A stretch of DNA of 64,000 nucleotides from Nocardiopsis sp. JB363. GTDB lineage: Bacteria > Actinomycetota > Actinomycetes > Streptosporangiales > Streptosporangiaceae. Shown here one piece after another: positions 40,204-48,664 of this stretch. The notes under the pieces were generated by a model. The model was not told the DNA's origin and did no database searches. It saw only the letters and a program-made list of their open reading frames with translations. The stretch's first letter is position 1. Each line of letters starts with the position of its first letter. Location of the stretch: contig NZ_FRFF01000178.1 in assembly GCF_900143625.1 (NCBI RefSeq), forward strand, positions 1 through 64,000, read 5' to 3'. A program made the position numbers and the translations under genes.

Positions 40204-41553
40204 ATGGCCACACTGCTCTCGGCGGCTCCCTTCCGACACCGCCACGACCGCGAGATCTTCGCCCTCGCCATCCCCACGTTCTTCGCGCTCATCGCCGAAC
40301 CGCTCTTCCTGCTCACCGACGCCGCCATCGTCGGTTCACTGGGCACCCAGGCGCTCGGTGGTCTCGGTGTCGCCGGACAGGTGTTGCTGACCCTGGCCGC
40401 GGTGTGCATCTTCCTCGCGTACGGAACGACCGCGGCCGTCGCCCGCAAGTTCGGCGCGGGGGACATCCCCGGCGGCATGCGCGACGGGGTGGACGGGCTC
40501 TGGCTCGCGGTCCTGCTGGGCATCGCCGCCATCGGCATCGGTTGGCCGCTGGGCCCGTGGATGATCGAGCTCCTCGGCGCCTCCCCCGAGATCGCCCCCT
40601 ACGCGATCACCTACCTGCGCATCAGTCTGCTGAGCACCCCGTTCCTGTTGATCATCATGGCGGGCACGGGGGTACTGCGCGGGCTGCAGGACGCCCGTAC
40701 CCCGCTGATGGTGGCGGTCGCCTCCTACATCGGCAACGCGATCCTGTGCGCCACCTTCGTTCTGGTCATGGACTGGGGGATCGCCGGCTCCGCGTGGTCC
40801 ACCGTGCTCGCTCAGGGTGCGGGCGCGTTCTGGTACGTGGCCACCATCGTCCGCGCCGCCCGACGCGAGGGTGTGTCGCTGATGCCGAGCGTGGCGGGTC
40901 TGAAGGCCTCGGCCTCGGCCGGGTTCGCGCTGTTCCTGCGCAGTGTGTCCATGCGTGTGGTGGCGCTGGTGACCACGGCGGTGGCCGCCAGGTTGGGGGA
41001 CGAGTCGATCGCCGCGCACCAGGTGAGCTACAACATCTGGGCGTTGCTGGTCTTCGCGATGGACGCCATCGCCATCGCGGGGCAGTCGATCGTGGGCCGT
41101 TATCTGGGAGCGGGGGACGTGCGGGGCACCAAGGACGCCACCCGACGCATGATCGAATGGGGGGTGCTATCGGGCCTGGTGTTCATGGTCCTGGTGTTCC
41201 TCGTGCTGCCGTGGGCCCACGTGCCGTTCACCTCTGATCCCCGGGTGGCCGGGTTGATCATGGCCTCGCTGGTGGTCGTGGCGCTGATGCAGCCGCTCAG
41301 CGGCGTGACGATGGTCCTCGACGGGGTGTTGATGGGTGCCGGGGACCAGCGCTACCTCGCGTGGGCCTCCCTGTGGACGATGCTGGCCTTCATGCCGTTC
41401 GCCCTGGTCCTTCCGCACCTGGCCGCCTCCCAGACCTGGGGGCTGGTGGGCCTGTGGATCGCCTTCGCCGTGTGGATCCTGGCCCGAGCCGTCACCCTGG
41501 GACTTCGTGCGCGCGGAAGCGCCTGGTTGATCACCGGCGCCACCCGGTCCTGA
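40204..41553 (+). CDS. MATE-family efflux transporter (DinF-like)
   Basis: A 449-residue membrane protein with 12 predicted helices in two homologous halves. It opens with REIFALAIPTFFALIAEPLF, contains VDGLWLAVLLGIAAIGIG, LRGLQDARTPLMVAVASYIG and AIAGQSIVGRYLGAGDVRGT, and the second half begins near SAGFALFLRSVSMRVVALVT. The family exports drugs by proton or sodium antiport. In streptomycetes a MATE gene also lies between dnaB and rplI, so this position is conserved. A -10-like TACTGT (40189-40194) is nine bases before the ATG, giving a very short leader. Confidence 0.9.
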   Translation: MATLLSAAPFRHRHDREIFALAIPTFFALIAEPLFLLTDAAIVGSLGTQALGGLGVAGQVLLTLAAVCIFLAYGTTAAVARKFGAGDIPGGMRDGVDGLWLAVLLGIAAIGIGWPLGPWMIELLGASPEIAPYAITYLRISLLSTPFLLIIMAGTGVLRGLQDARTPLMVAVASYIGNAILCATFVLVMDWGIAGSAWSTVLAQGAGAFWYVATIVRAARREGVSLMPSVAGLKASASAGFALFLRSVSMRVVALVTTAVAARLGDESIAAHQVSYNIWALLVFAMDAIAIAGQSIVGRYLGAGDVRGTKDATRRMIEWGVLSGLVFMVLVFLVLPWAHVPFTSDPRVAGLIMASLVVVALMQPLSGVTMVLDGVLMGAGDQRYLAWASLWTMLAFMPFALVLPHLAASQTWGLVGLWIAFAVWILARAVTLGLRARGSAWLITGATRS

Positions 41554-41576
41554 CGAGCGGCCGGCCCTGGAAACAG

Positions 41577-41747
41577 GAAGAGGGCTGACACCGTCGGCCG
41601 CCAGGCCGTCCGTTGAGGGCGGTGGCGGGCGACGAAGAGGGCTGACACCGTCGGCCGCCAGGCCGTCCGTTGAGGGCGGTGGCGGGCGACGAAGAGGGCT
41701 GACACCGTCGGCCGCCAGGCCGTCCGTTGAGGGCGGTGGCGGGCGAC
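41577..41747. repeat. Three perfect tandem 57-bp repeats
   Basis: Units 41577-41633, 41634-41690 and 41691-41747 are identical. Each contains the semi-complementary blocks GTCGGCCGCC and GGCGGTGGCGGGCGAC, so each can fold. The array lies between the converging MATE and amidase genes and may act as a terminator. A 26-base part of the unit recurs at 51936-51961 in another convergent gap. The unit length is a multiple of three and is open in frame, but there is no sign of translation. Confidence 0.9.
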
Positions 41748-41757
41748 GGGTGGGAAG

Positions 41758-42591
41758 TCAGTGCGACCTGTCGAGATCCCCGAGTGTGGGGCCGTGATAG
41801 AAGGTGGCGACCCGCTCGGCCTCCGGCGCGTCCGGGAAACTCGGCAGCTCTTCGACGCTGAGTTCCTCGCCGGCGTATCGGCTCAGGTGGCTGAGCTGTT
41901 CTCGCATGCGACTCCCGACGTCGTTACGGAGCTTCGGGAGCATCGAGTAGAGCTTGTCACCCGGACAGCTGGTGGAGTTGTAGTCGCGGTGGCCCACGAT
42001 CGCGTCCTGTGGGTCCAGTTGGTACACCAGGCACAGCCAGGTGCAGGTGTCCACCAGCGCGGACATCAGCGACTTCGGCGGGGTCGCCGAGGTATAGGTG
42101 CCCTCGTTCTCGATCCCGATGGTGTGCGAGTTGTGGTCGGCGGTGTGCGCGCCCAGGACGTGCTTGCCATCGCCGATCGCCCGGAGGGTCTTGTCGCGCC
42201 CCTCCATGATGTGTCCGCCCCGGCTGATGGTGAGCTGCTGCCCGGTGTCGATCCAGCCGTTGCTGTCCATGTGGTAGCTCTGAATGGACCGGGACAGGGC
42301 GGCGGCGTGACTGGTGGACGTGTCGGACGAGTTGCCGGTCGCGGTGTGGTGGACGACGATGTGCGTCGGCCCCTTGCCCAGGATCTCCACCGATTCCTTC
42401 GGTGATCGGGCCTTCCAGTTCGACCTGGTGTACACCTTGGGCATCGCGGAGGCCGAAGCCTGGCCCACGGCGGAAACCCCCAGTGCACCACCGAGGAGCA
42501 CTCCCCCGGCGGCCAGGACCGTTCCCCGCAGCATCGTCCTGCGGCCCACGGCCATCGGGTGGTCGATCTCGGGTCGTCTCTCAGCGGCCAT
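41758..42591 (-). CDS. Exported N-acetylmuramoyl-L-alanine amidase (PGRP type)
   Basis: Zinc amidase of 277 residues that cleaves the lactyl-alanine bond of peptidoglycan. The N-terminus has a Tat-like signal (GRRTMLRGTVLAAGGVLLGG, then an AxA site at SASAM). The PGRP domain spans about residues 50-215: SNWKARSPKESVEI, zinc histidine in IVVHHTATGN, GIENEGTY, and the second histidine and cysteine in VGHRDYNSTSCPG. The last 60 residues are a helical tail. Start at 42591; the ribosome site AGAGGA is rather far away. It probably takes part in wall remodelling. Confidence 0.88.
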   Translation of the reverse strand: MAAERRPEIDHPMAVGRRTMLRGTVLAAGGVLLGGALGVSAVGQASASAMPKVYTRSNWKARSPKESVEILGKGPTHIVVHHTATGNSSDTSTSHAAALSRSIQSYHMDSNGWIDTGQQLTISRGGHIMEGRDKTLRAIGDGKHVLGAHTADHNSHTIGIENEGTYTSATPPKSLMSALVDTCTWLCLVYQLDPQDAIVGHRDYNSTSCPGDKLYSMLPKLRNDVGSRMREQLSHLSRYAGEELSVEELPSFPDAPEAERVATFYHGPTLGDLDRSH

Positions 42592-42712
42592 CGGTATGCT
42601 GTCCTCTCCGTGAGGAGCGTCGCGGGACGCGACGCAACACAGAGAACACGGTAGGTTACAAAGAGTAATCAAAGGGTGGTTTTGTCGCCCGGGCGTGTCC
42701 ACCGGACGGCAA

Positions 42713-42744
42713 GAACCCCGCCCCTCAGAGGAGGAGCGGGGTTC
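42713..42744 (-). terminator. Terminator of the rpsF-ssb-rpsR-rplI operon
   Basis: GAACCCCGC pairs with GCGGGGTTC, beginning 22 bases after the rplI stop on the minus strand. Confidence 0.75.
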
Positions 42745-42766
42745 CAGGACCGGAAAAGGTCGGCGA

Positions 42767-43213
42767 CTAGGCGCCGGCGATGTCCAGCTTGATCGGGGCG
42801 GAGACCTCAGGGTGCAGGCGGACCTGGACCTTGTAGGCACCGACCGACTTGATCGGGTTCTTGATCTCGATGCGGCGCTTGTCCAGCTCCGGGCCACCGG
42901 CGGCCTTGACGGCCTCGACGATGTCCGCGGGCGTGACCGAACCGAACAGACGACCACCCTGACCGGCGCGCTGCTTGAGCTGCACGTTCAGAGCGCTGAC
43001 CCGGCCGGCGACCTGCTGGGCCTCGTCCAGGGTGCGGATGTCACGCGCCTTGCGGGCACGCTGGATCAGGTCGATCTGCTTCTGCCCACCACGGGTCCAC
43101 CGAATGGCGACCCCACGGGGGAGCAGGTAGTTGCGTCCGTAACCGTTCTTCACCTCGACGACATCGCCGGGGGCTCCGAGACCGTTGACCTCGTGGGTCA
43201 AAATCAGCTTCAC
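42767..43213 (-). CDS. rplI: 50S ribosomal protein L9
   Basis: A 148-residue L9. The N-terminal RNA-binding domain shows LILTHEVNGLGAPGDVVEVK and NGYGRNYLLPRGVAI. A long connecting helix and the C-terminal domain follow (GGRLFGSVTPADIVEAV, then IEIKNPIKSVGAYKVQVRLH). GGAGG is eight bases before the GTG. Last gene of the S6-SSB-S18-L9 operon. Confidence 0.97.
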   Translation of the reverse strand: MKLILTHEVNGLGAPGDVVEVKNGYGRNYLLPRGVAIRWTRGGQKQIDLIQRARKARDIRTLDEAQQVAGRVSALNVQLKQRAGQGGRLFGSVTPADIVEAVKAAGGPELDKRRIEIKNPIKSVGAYKVQVRLHPEVSAPIKLDIAGA

Positions 43214-43240
43214 GACAAAAACCTCCCTCGGATATCGCCG

Positions 43241-43477
43241 CTAGCGAGCGGTGCTGGTGTAGGGCAGAAGGGCCACCTCGCGCGCGTTCTTGATCGCGGT
43301 CGCGACGTCGCGCTGGTGCTGGGTGCAGTTGCCGGTCACCCGACGAGCACGGATCTTGCCGCGCTCGGAGATGAACTTACGGAGAAGCGTGGTGTCCTTG
43401 TAGTCGATGTAGGACTGCTTCTCCTGGCAGAAGAGGCAAACCTTCTTCTTGGGCTTGCGCGCTGGGGGCTTAGCCAT
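43241..43477 (-). CDS. rpsR: 30S ribosomal protein S18
   Basis: A 78-residue S18 with a basic start (MAKPPARKPKKK), cysteines in VCLFCQEK and GNCTQHQ, and the conserved block YIDYKDTTLLRKFISERGKI followed by RARRVTG. The cysteines indicate the zinc-using (C+) form. AAGGAG is seven bases before the ATG. S18 pairs with S6, encoded upstream in the same operon. Confidence 0.97.
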   Translation of the reverse strand: MAKPPARKPKKKVCLFCQEKQSYIDYKDTTLLRKFISERGKIRARRVTGNCTQHQRDVATAIKNAREVALLPYTSTAR

Positions 43478-43595
43478 CGTGGTGCTCCTTCTCAAGAGCC
43501 CCGGGGTCCACCCGGGGATGGGCTGGGACATGGAAAGTGTGACTCGGTGCCGCTAGGGACACCGTGTCGGGTGTTACGTGGGCCGTGGAGCCGTA

Positions 43596-44195
43596 CTAGA
43601 ACGGGGGCTCGTCGGAGAATCCTCCGCCGCCGCCACCGCCGAAGCCGCCACCACCACCGCCGCCTCCGTTGGTCGCCCACGGGTCGTCGGCGGGAGGACC
43701 GCTGCGGCCGCCCTGGCCGCCCTGCGGACCACCGAAGCCGCCGCCCTGGTTCCCGTAGCCGCCGCCCTGCTGGGGCTGACCGCCACCGAAACCGCCACCA
43801 CCGCCACCGCCGAAGCCGCCGCCACCCTGGCGCTGCGTCTTCGTCACCTTCGCGGTGGCGCTACGCAGAGCCGGGCCGACCTCCTCGACGTCGATCTCGT
43901 AGACGGTCCGCTTCTCGCCCTCGCGGGTCTCGAAGGAACGCTGCTTCAGACGGCCCTGCACGATGACGCGCATGCCGCGCTGAAGAGTCTCCGCCACGTT
44001 CTCCGCGTACTGCCGCCAGACACTGCAGGTGAGGAACATGGACTCGCCGTCTTTCCACTCCCCCGACTGGCGGTCGAAGGTGCGGGGCGTCGAGGCCACA
44101 CGGAAGCTGGCGACTGCGGCTCCACTGTTAGTGAAGCGCAGTTCAGGGTCGTCGACGAGGTTGCCGACGAGCGTGATCTGGGTTTCGCCTGCCAT
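43596..44195 (-). CDS. ssb: Single-stranded DNA-binding protein
   Basis: A 199-residue SSB. The OB fold occupies residues 1-115 (ITLVGNLVDDPELRFTNSGA, then FLTCSVWRQYAENVAETLQR, then GMRVIVQGRLKQRSFETREG). The second half is a disordered Gly/Gln-rich linker. The protein ends with the acidic partner-binding tip SDEPPF. Encoded between rpsF and rpsR, as in most bacteria. GGAG precedes the ATG by seven bases. Confidence 0.96.
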   Translation of the reverse strand: MAGETQITLVGNLVDDPELRFTNSGAAVASFRVASTPRTFDRQSGEWKDGESMFLTCSVWRQYAENVAETLQRGMRVIVQGRLKQRSFETREGEKRTVYEIDVEEVGPALRSATAKVTKTQRQGGGGFGGGGGGGFGGGQPQQGGGYGNQGGGFGGPQGGQGGRSGPPADDPWATNGGGGGGGGFGGGGGGGFSDEPPF

Positions 44196-44312
44196 GGATC
44201 GGCTCCGGTTCGAGATAGTTCGGATCAGGCGGTTACGCCTGGTCCCCGCATCATCCCTGTCGCCTAGGACAAAACGAACGGGCGGGGATCAGAGGGACGG
44301 GCACCGAAGTGC

Positions 44313-44603
44313 CTAGTGAACCTCGGGGCGCAGAACCTTGGTCCGGAGCACGGCCTCGGCGATGCCGAACTGGCGGTTGAGCTCCTTGACCGTGGCGGTC
44401 TTGGCGGTCAGGTCGATGACCGCGTAGATGCCCTCGGAGTTCTTCTCGATGTCGTAGGCGAGGCGACGCTTGCCCCAGATCTCCGTCTTCTCGACCGAGC
44501 CGCCGTCCTCGCGGACGACGTTCAGGAAGTTCTCCAGCGACGGGGCGACGGAGCGCTCGTCGAGGTTCGGGTCGAGGATGACCATGATTTCGTAACGACG
44601 CAT
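44313..44603 (-). CDS. rpsF: 30S ribosomal protein S6
   Basis: A 96-residue S6: MRRYEIMVILDPNLDERSVA at the start, VEKTEIWGKRRLAYDIEKNS in the middle and LNRQFGIAEAVLRTKVLRPE at the end. GAGGAGG lies 11 bases before the ATG. It heads the ribosomal/SSB operon. I looked for the S6:S18-binding leader motif in 44604-44760 but cannot confirm it by eye. Confidence 0.96.
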   Translation of the reverse strand: MRRYEIMVILDPNLDERSVAPSLENFLNVVREDGGSVEKTEIWGKRRLAYDIEKNSEGIYAVIDLTAKTATVKELNRQFGIAEAVLRTKVLRPEVH

Positions 44604-44818
44604 AGGCGTACGTTCCTCCTCTGGACTGTCGCGGCCATGGAATCTCCATGGCAGGAGGGCAGGAGCCCGGGGTCTCACCGTCCCGATCGGACCGGGGGCG
44701 CACCACACGGACTCTGAGCCATACGGGAGGAGAGTTTACCAGCAGCCGAATACCACCTGGGCTGACTCCTGGAAGCTCCGGACACACCCGACGGCGGATC
44801 GACGTCCCGAAACACGAA

Positions 44819-44860
44819 CGGGGCCGGTGCCCGAGGTTCTTCCCTCTGGCACCGGCCCCG
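44819..44860 (-). terminator. Terminator of the class A PBP gene
   Basis: CGGGGCCGGTGCC pairs perfectly with GGCACCGGCCCCG; the hairpin follows the minus-strand PBP gene by 34 bases. Confidence 0.78.
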
Positions 44861-44894
44861 TGAACCGGCGGCGGACCACCCGTTCAGTCCCGGG

Positions 44895-47804
44895 TCACTC
44901 CCTGGGCCTGATCAGGCTGTTGTTGCCCTGGTTCTGCTGCTCGTTATCGCCCGGCTGTCCGGGCATGGTGGGTTCCTCTTCCTCGCAGTCGTCCTGGTGC
45001 GGCCAGGGACCGCAGTCCTCCGGCTCCTCGGGCTGCTCGGTCTGCTCACAGGTCGGGTCCAGAGGATCACAGTCCTCGGGTGGCTCCTCGGTCTCGCACG
45101 AGGGGTCCCGCGGGTCGCATTCCGGTTCGCTGGGCTCCTCGCTGGGTTCCTCGCTCGGCTCCTCCTCTTCCTCCGGTGTCTCACTCGGAGTGGGAGTGGG
45201 CAGGTAGCTCATGTCCTCACCGACCCACTGGGGTTCGGGGAACTGCTGGTGCTCCTCGCCCTCCATGGCGCCCTCCATGAAGGCCTTCCAGACCTTCGCG
45301 GAGGTGGTACCGCCGTAGACGTCACCGAGTTCGGCGCCGAAGTCGAGCGGGTCGCCCTGGGCCCGACTCAGTCCCACCGCGGCCGTCAGCTGCGGCGTGT
45401 ATCCCACGAACCAGGCCGAGACCGCGTCGGAGGAGGTACCGGTCTTGCCCGCCACGGGGCGGCCGTCGGACAGAGCCGCGTTACCGGCACCACCTTCGAG
45501 GACCGCCTGCTGCATGGCGTAGGTGGCGTCGGCGGCGACCGCTTCGCTGAGGACCTCCTCGCCGGCCTCGATCTGCTCCGAGTCGTCGGGGGTGAGCACC
45601 GTCCCGTCGGCGGTCTGCAGTTCGGTGACCATGTGGGCGGGGAAGTGCCGCCCCTCGGCCGCGAAGGTGGAATAGCCACTGGCCATGTCGAGCGAGTTCA
45701 CCTGGTGTGTGCCCAGGGCGACCAGCGGACCGACGGTGGACGTGGTCTGCCGGTCCGGGTGCACGCCCATCTCGACCGCCAACTCATCGACCCGGGACTC
45801 GCCGACCTCGATGGCCAGTTCCACGTAGCTGGTGTTGACCGAGTCCGCGGTGGACTGGATGAGGTCGACCTCGCCATAGTCGACGTCGCCGGAGTTGTTC
45901 ACCGGGCTGGCCAGACCGGGGAACTCGCGTCCGTTGTCCCCGTTGAACTGGCTGCGCAGACCGATGCCGTCGGACAGAGCGCGAGCCAGCACGTAGGGCT
46001 TGTACGCCGAACCCGCCTGGGTCTGGTGGACCAGGGAATTGTTGATCACCGTGGTGACGTCGGAACCACCGTTGAAGGCGACGATCCTCCCGGTGGTGGG
46101 TTCCACCGCGGTGAGACCGTGCATGGTGTCATCGGCGGCGCTCTCGGGCAGGACGCTGAACGCCTCTTCGGCCGCGGTCATCAGTTCCGGGTCGAGGGAG
46201 GTCTTGATGACCAGGCCCTGGGTCGCGATGTCGGCGCCGGTGATGCCCGATCCCTCGTAACGCCGTTCTACCTCGTTGATCACGGCCTGCCGGACGTACC
46301 CGAGCCGGGGGTCACCCTCCGTCTCCTCGGGGTTGTAGTCGACCCTCTCCGGGATCTCCAGGGCTTCGGCCTCGGCTCGGGGAAGACCGCGTTCGCCGTC
46401 GGTCTCCTCGTGCATCAGGGCCAGCTGTTCCTGGACGTAGGGCCAGCGTTCGTCGTTGAGGTAGGTCTCGGTCCAGGAACCCTCTTCGGGGTTCTCGAAG
46501 TTGCTGGGCATCTGGATGATGAGGCCCAGGAAGGCGCCCTCGGCACTGTCGAGGTCGCTCACGCTCTTGTCGAAGTACTTCTGCGCGGCCATCTCGATAC
46601 CGGAGGCACCACGGCCGAAGTAGATCGTGTTGAGGTAGATCGTGAGGATCTCGTCGTGCTCGACCTGCTGGCTGAGCTTGATCGAGATGAAGATCTCACG
46701 GACCTTGCGGGTCAGCGGCTCTTCGCCCTGCAGGTCGTTGTAGTAGCCACGAGCCATCTGCTGGGTGATGGTCGAACCGCCGCCGGCCTCACCGCGGGAG
46801 AGCAGGGCGCGACCGATGCCCATGACGTTGATGCCCGGGTCCTCGTAGAAGGTGCGCTGCTCGGCGGCGAGCACACCGTCGACGACCGTGGGCGGGATGT
46901 CCTCGCGCTGGACCGCGACGCGCTGGACGTCGCCGGTGGTGCTGGCGAGCTCGCCCTCCTCGTCGTCATCGGCGCCGGCCCAGTAGATCTGGGTGGCGGA
47001 CATCTGGTTCTCGGCGTTCTCGTCCAACTCGTTGGCGTCGGGGGCCATGGAGTACAGGACCGCGAAGGCGGCCACGCCGCCGATGAACATCAGCCCGCAG
47101 AAGGCCAGCGCGGGTTTCCACGCCTTGGACATGAACCGCTTGAACCAGTGACGGTCGTCGGGCTCCTCCTCGCGGGAACGCCGACGTCCACCGCCACCAC
47201 CACGGCCTCCGGCGCCTCCGGCGGCCCTGCTGCCTCTGCCTGGAGCGCGGCGGCCCTCGGAGCGGGAACCGTGTTCGCGTTCGCGGGGGTCCCGAGGGCC
47301 GGATCCGGCCCTGCGACGCCCGCCTGCTCGCGGGTCGTCGGGGCGACGACGGGGACGGTCACCATCCTCGGGGCGGCGTCGCCTGCTCTCGTCCTGGCCG
47401 CGACGCGAGCCCTCGGCACCCTCTGGTGGCCGGCGACGGGGACGCTCACCGTCCTCAGGGCGGCGTCGCGGACGCTCACCGTCTTCGGGACGGCGACGCC
47501 GTTCTCCCTCGGGGCGCTGGGGTCGGCCGCCTTCGGCGCGACGGCGTCCGCCCTCGGGGCGCGGACGTCCTTCGGCGCGGGCTCCGGCCTCGGGCGGGCG
47601 CGATTCACGTGGGGGGCTTTTCTCGTCACCGCTCCCCCAGAAACCTCCGCCGTCCTCGGGTTCGGATCGGCGACGGCCGCCGGCACGCTCTTCCCGGGGC
47701 GGGCCCTCGGCCCTACGCCTTCCGCCGTCACCGCGCGGACCGTCGCCCGGGCCATCGGCCCGGCGACGGCCGCCATCGGCACTCCGTCGTCGTTCGGTAC
47801 TCAC
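44895..47804 (-). CDS. Class A penicillin-binding protein (transglycosylase/transpeptidase)
   Basis: A bifunctional peptidoglycan synthase of 969 residues. About 215 N-terminal residues are an Arg/Glu/Gly-rich cytoplasmic tail with repeated RRRPEDGERPRRRPEDGE-like units. A membrane helix follows (ALAFCGLMFIGGVAAFAVLY). The glycosyltransferase domain has AAEQRTFYED (catalytic Glu; the usual ED pair reads EQ), GGSTITQQMARG and IYLNTIYFGRGASGIEMAAQ. The transpeptidase has SxxK (AGSAYKPYV), SxN (ADSVNTSY) and KTG (GKTGTSSDAVSAW). The last 100 residues are a Pro/Glu/Cys-rich exported tail. Start GTG 47804 with GAGG upstream. Near the inositol synthase gene, as in streptomycetes. Confidence 0.93.
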   Translation of the reverse strand: MSTERRRSADGGRRRADGPGDGPRGDGGRRRAEGPPREERAGGRRRSEPEDGGGFWGSGDEKSPPRESRPPEAGARAEGRPRPEGGRRRAEGGRPQRPEGERRRRPEDGERPRRRPEDGERPRRRPPEGAEGSRRGQDESRRRRPEDGDRPRRRPDDPRAGGRRRAGSGPRDPREREHGSRSEGRRAPGRGSRAAGGAGGRGGGGGRRRSREEEPDDRHWFKRFMSKAWKPALAFCGLMFIGGVAAFAVLYSMAPDANELDENAENQMSATQIYWAGADDDEEGELASTTGDVQRVAVQREDIPPTVVDGVLAAEQRTFYEDPGINVMGIGRALLSRGEAGGGSTITQQMARGYYNDLQGEEPLTRKVREIFISIKLSQQVEHDEILTIYLNTIYFGRGASGIEMAAQKYFDKSVSDLDSAEGAFLGLIIQMPSNFENPEEGSWTETYLNDERWPYVQEQLALMHEETDGERGLPRAEAEALEIPERVDYNPEETEGDPRLGYVRQAVINEVERRYEGSGITGADIATQGLVIKTSLDPELMTAAEEAFSVLPESAADDTMHGLTAVEPTTGRIVAFNGGSDVTTVINNSLVHQTQAGSAYKPYVLARALSDGIGLRSQFNGDNGREFPGLASPVNNSGDVDYGEVDLIQSTADSVNTSYVELAIEVGESRVDELAVEMGVHPDRQTTSTVGPLVALGTHQVNSLDMASGYSTFAAEGRHFPAHMVTELQTADGTVLTPDDSEQIEAGEEVLSEAVAADATYAMQQAVLEGGAGNAALSDGRPVAGKTGTSSDAVSAWFVGYTPQLTAAVGLSRAQGDPLDFGAELGDVYGGTTSAKVWKAFMEGAMEGEEHQQFPEPQWVGEDMSYLPTPTPSETPEEEEEPSEEPSEEPSEPECDPRDPSCETEEPPEDCDPLDPTCEQTEQPEEPEDCGPWPHQDDCEEEEPTMPGQPGDNEQQNQGNNSLIRPRE

Positions 47805-48664
47805 GTGGTCCTCGATTGCCTCTCACGGCCGGTCGGCCTGACGATTCCTTGGTGGAAACGGGGGTCTGTCCCCCTGGGGGATCGGTGATTCGCGACCTGT
47901 AGCGGTGTACCGGCGGGGTTCTGGGCCGGCTCTGCCTGGTTTCCACCGCTGTTGCCTGTCGTTCAAGGCTTGATAAAGAGACGCCCAACCCCGGGCGCAG
48001 GTTTTCAACAGGTCGCGAAGACGTTGGCCGCTACTTCCTCCTGATCGTTGGCCTGCGGGTGCGCATCCCCTGCTCACCGGCGGTTTCGAGCCGGTGCGAA
48101 CGTCGCCGCGGCGGTGGCTTCGTTCGGGGGTACTACCGGCCGCACACGCAAATCATGAGTCACGGTAGAGCGATCGAACGGTATTGCACAACCCACGCGC
48201 GAGGTTATCGCGCACTTCGACCGAGTTGTCACTTTGCGCCGGAATGGGGGAGTCTTCGCAGGTCACAGCACCTACCGCGGCCACTCGGCGGCTTGTGACG
48301 GCTATCACTCAAGTGAACAATCGTGGACATCGGCCCAGTTAGGGGCCGTGATGTGACATCACCGCGCGAGTTCTTCGGACCGCAGGACCTTCGCCTGTTC
48401 GATGTGGGACATGAGACCACTCAAGCGCCACATGACATGCGCTCTCACAGCGAAAGCGAAGATAGAGTCATAGCAGACAAACCAGCCAGACAAGCATAGT
48501 TCGCCCTCGTAGCCGACGGCCCTGAGGGGGAACAGATCCGCCGTGCGCGCTGCTGACCACAACGGAAACGAACGCAGGATGACGAGCCTTGGACCGCCGT
48601 CGGCCCGGGCCCGTCGCCGTGCGCTGTGGAATCCATGTTCGCGAAGAAGAAGGAGCAAGAACCA
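47805..48664. other. Large divergent region between PBP and inositol-phosphate synthase
   Basis: 860 bases, clearly lower in GC than the genes around it, without a convincing reading frame on either strand. A small hairpin (GCGCGA-GGTTA-TCGCGC) is at 48197-48213 and a -10-like TAGAGT near 48463. In streptomycetes a PadR regulator gene lies at this point; none is found here. I recognise no riboswitch. Confidence 0.5.

Noticed and set aside
41577..41747. Tandem repeats considered as a CRISPR array or as a repeat protein
   Set aside because: Units are directly joined with no spacers and no cas genes are present; the frame through them lacks a start, ribosome site and plausible protein composition.
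44997..47888. 963-codon open frame on the plus strand opposite the PBP gene
   Set aside because: It is a by-product of GC-rich codons read in the opposite strand; the minus-strand frame has complete PBP motifs and normal codon bias.
47805..48664. Search for a riboswitch upstream of ino1
   Set aside because: Some G-rich stretches look suggestive, but no conserved core of a known riboswitch class could be matched.
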